A stretch of DNA of 64,000 bases from Antedon bifida (taxonomy: Eukaryota > Echinodermata > Crinoidea > Comatulida > Antedonidae). The translations under genes and the position numbers were made by a program. The stretch covers positions 13,626,717 to 13,690,716 of the forward strand of contig OY727098.1 of NCBI GenBank assembly GCA_963402885.1, written 5' to 3'. Positions 63,502 through 64,000 of this stretch are shown in pieces (within the stretch, counting starts at the first letter, position 1; every line of letters starts with the position of its first letter). The notes beneath the pieces are model-generated. The model had not been told where the DNA came from. It was given only the letters and a program-made list of their open reading frames with translations, and did not search any database.

Positions 63502-64000
63502 TGTATTACCATGTTGATAATGATTTTTCTTTTATATTTTTGCAAATTAATGTAGGCTGGTATGTCGTTTATATGAATGTCGTGTATATTTTTTGTTAAA
63601 AGCAAACTTTGACTTTATTTCATATCTTGATAATATAAGGAATGAAAAAAAATATGTTGCCATTTTTTCTAAAGAAATTTAAAGGACCAAATTCAAGATG
63701 GCCGCCAATACTCAAATAACCCTATTTAAAACCAGAATATCACCAATAACACAAATTATGAATGTGGAACAAGTCCGTTTTGATGGTATTACACATTATA
63801 CAATCTTAACTATGTATAACGATAATCTGTCGGCCATCCTGGATTTCAAAATGGCCGCCACTAAAAAATAAATTTAAATAATTTTTGTTGTTTCAACACA
63901 ATGTTCTAAAATAGTCACTTCTCATAGGATTGTCTAAATATAAGGCTGTCTAAAGTTGTCAATGTTCTCTATATAATAGATATATAATACCCCTACTATG
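63502..64000. other. No recognisable gene
   Basis: AT-rich flank. It contains TTCAAGATGGCCGCCA near 63692 and TTTCAAAATGGCCGCCA near 63844, echoing the inverted repeats of copy 2. Confidence 0.4.

Noticed and set aside
59421..64000. Remaining SLC35D exons
   Set aside because: Searched for a membrane-helix exon starting in phase 2; none recognised, so the 3' end is assumed to lie outside.

Overview
This 64 kb window is AT-rich eukaryotic DNA with spliced genes, GT-AG introns and dense repeats. It most likely comes from a marine invertebrate deuterostome, perhaps an echinoderm. That guess rests on the very frequent AGGCCT-rich repeats, the mix of Ty3/gypsy, CR1/L2-like, Penelope-like and foldback elements, and a protein family I associate with marine invertebrates. 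Species cannot be fixed from sequence alone, and nothing prokaryotic is present.

Two host genes can be reconstructed exon by exon, with all internal splice phases agreeing. (1) A SETD9-like SET-domain gene lies on the minus strand (3707-11735; six exons including the stop; first exon(s) not found). (2) A SLC35D-type nucleotide-sugar transporter lies on the plus strand (start 35116; eight exons to 59420; the last exons lie beyond the window). They are arranged divergently, about 23 kb apart, and their introns are filled with transposons.

The most unusual content is a large, poorly characterised protein family with several Cys/His zinc-binding modules, an EADT/PIN-nuclease-like segment and a C-terminal Tesmin/TSO1-type CXC tail. 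It occurs four times. There is an N-terminal part running off the left edge (1-652, minus), a CXC tail remnant (1770-1988, plus), a broken central part with one usable intron (25790-28957, minus), and a broken C-terminal half (56490-58400, minus). The last two each sit between long inverted repeats: 55706-59049, about 0.7 kb arms with TA at both ends, and 23095-29545, arms made of tandem ~135 bp units. This suggests that the family is the product of a DNA transposon with long terminal inverted repeats.

Layout: 0-3.7 kb, family fragments and satellite. 3.7-11.7 kb, SETD9 with a Ty3/gypsy element in one intron, itself interrupted by a LINE and a MITE. 11.8-22.8 kb, satellites and two adjacent foldback elements. 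23-29.5 kb, family element 1. 29.9-35 kb, degenerate tandem repeats split by a LINE. 35.1-59.4 kb, the SLC35D gene, whose introns hold nested foldback elements, MITEs, Penelope-like elements, LINEs and family element 2. 60-63.5 kb, another long element with terminal inverted repeats and an internal satellite. The host genes have no evident joint pathway.
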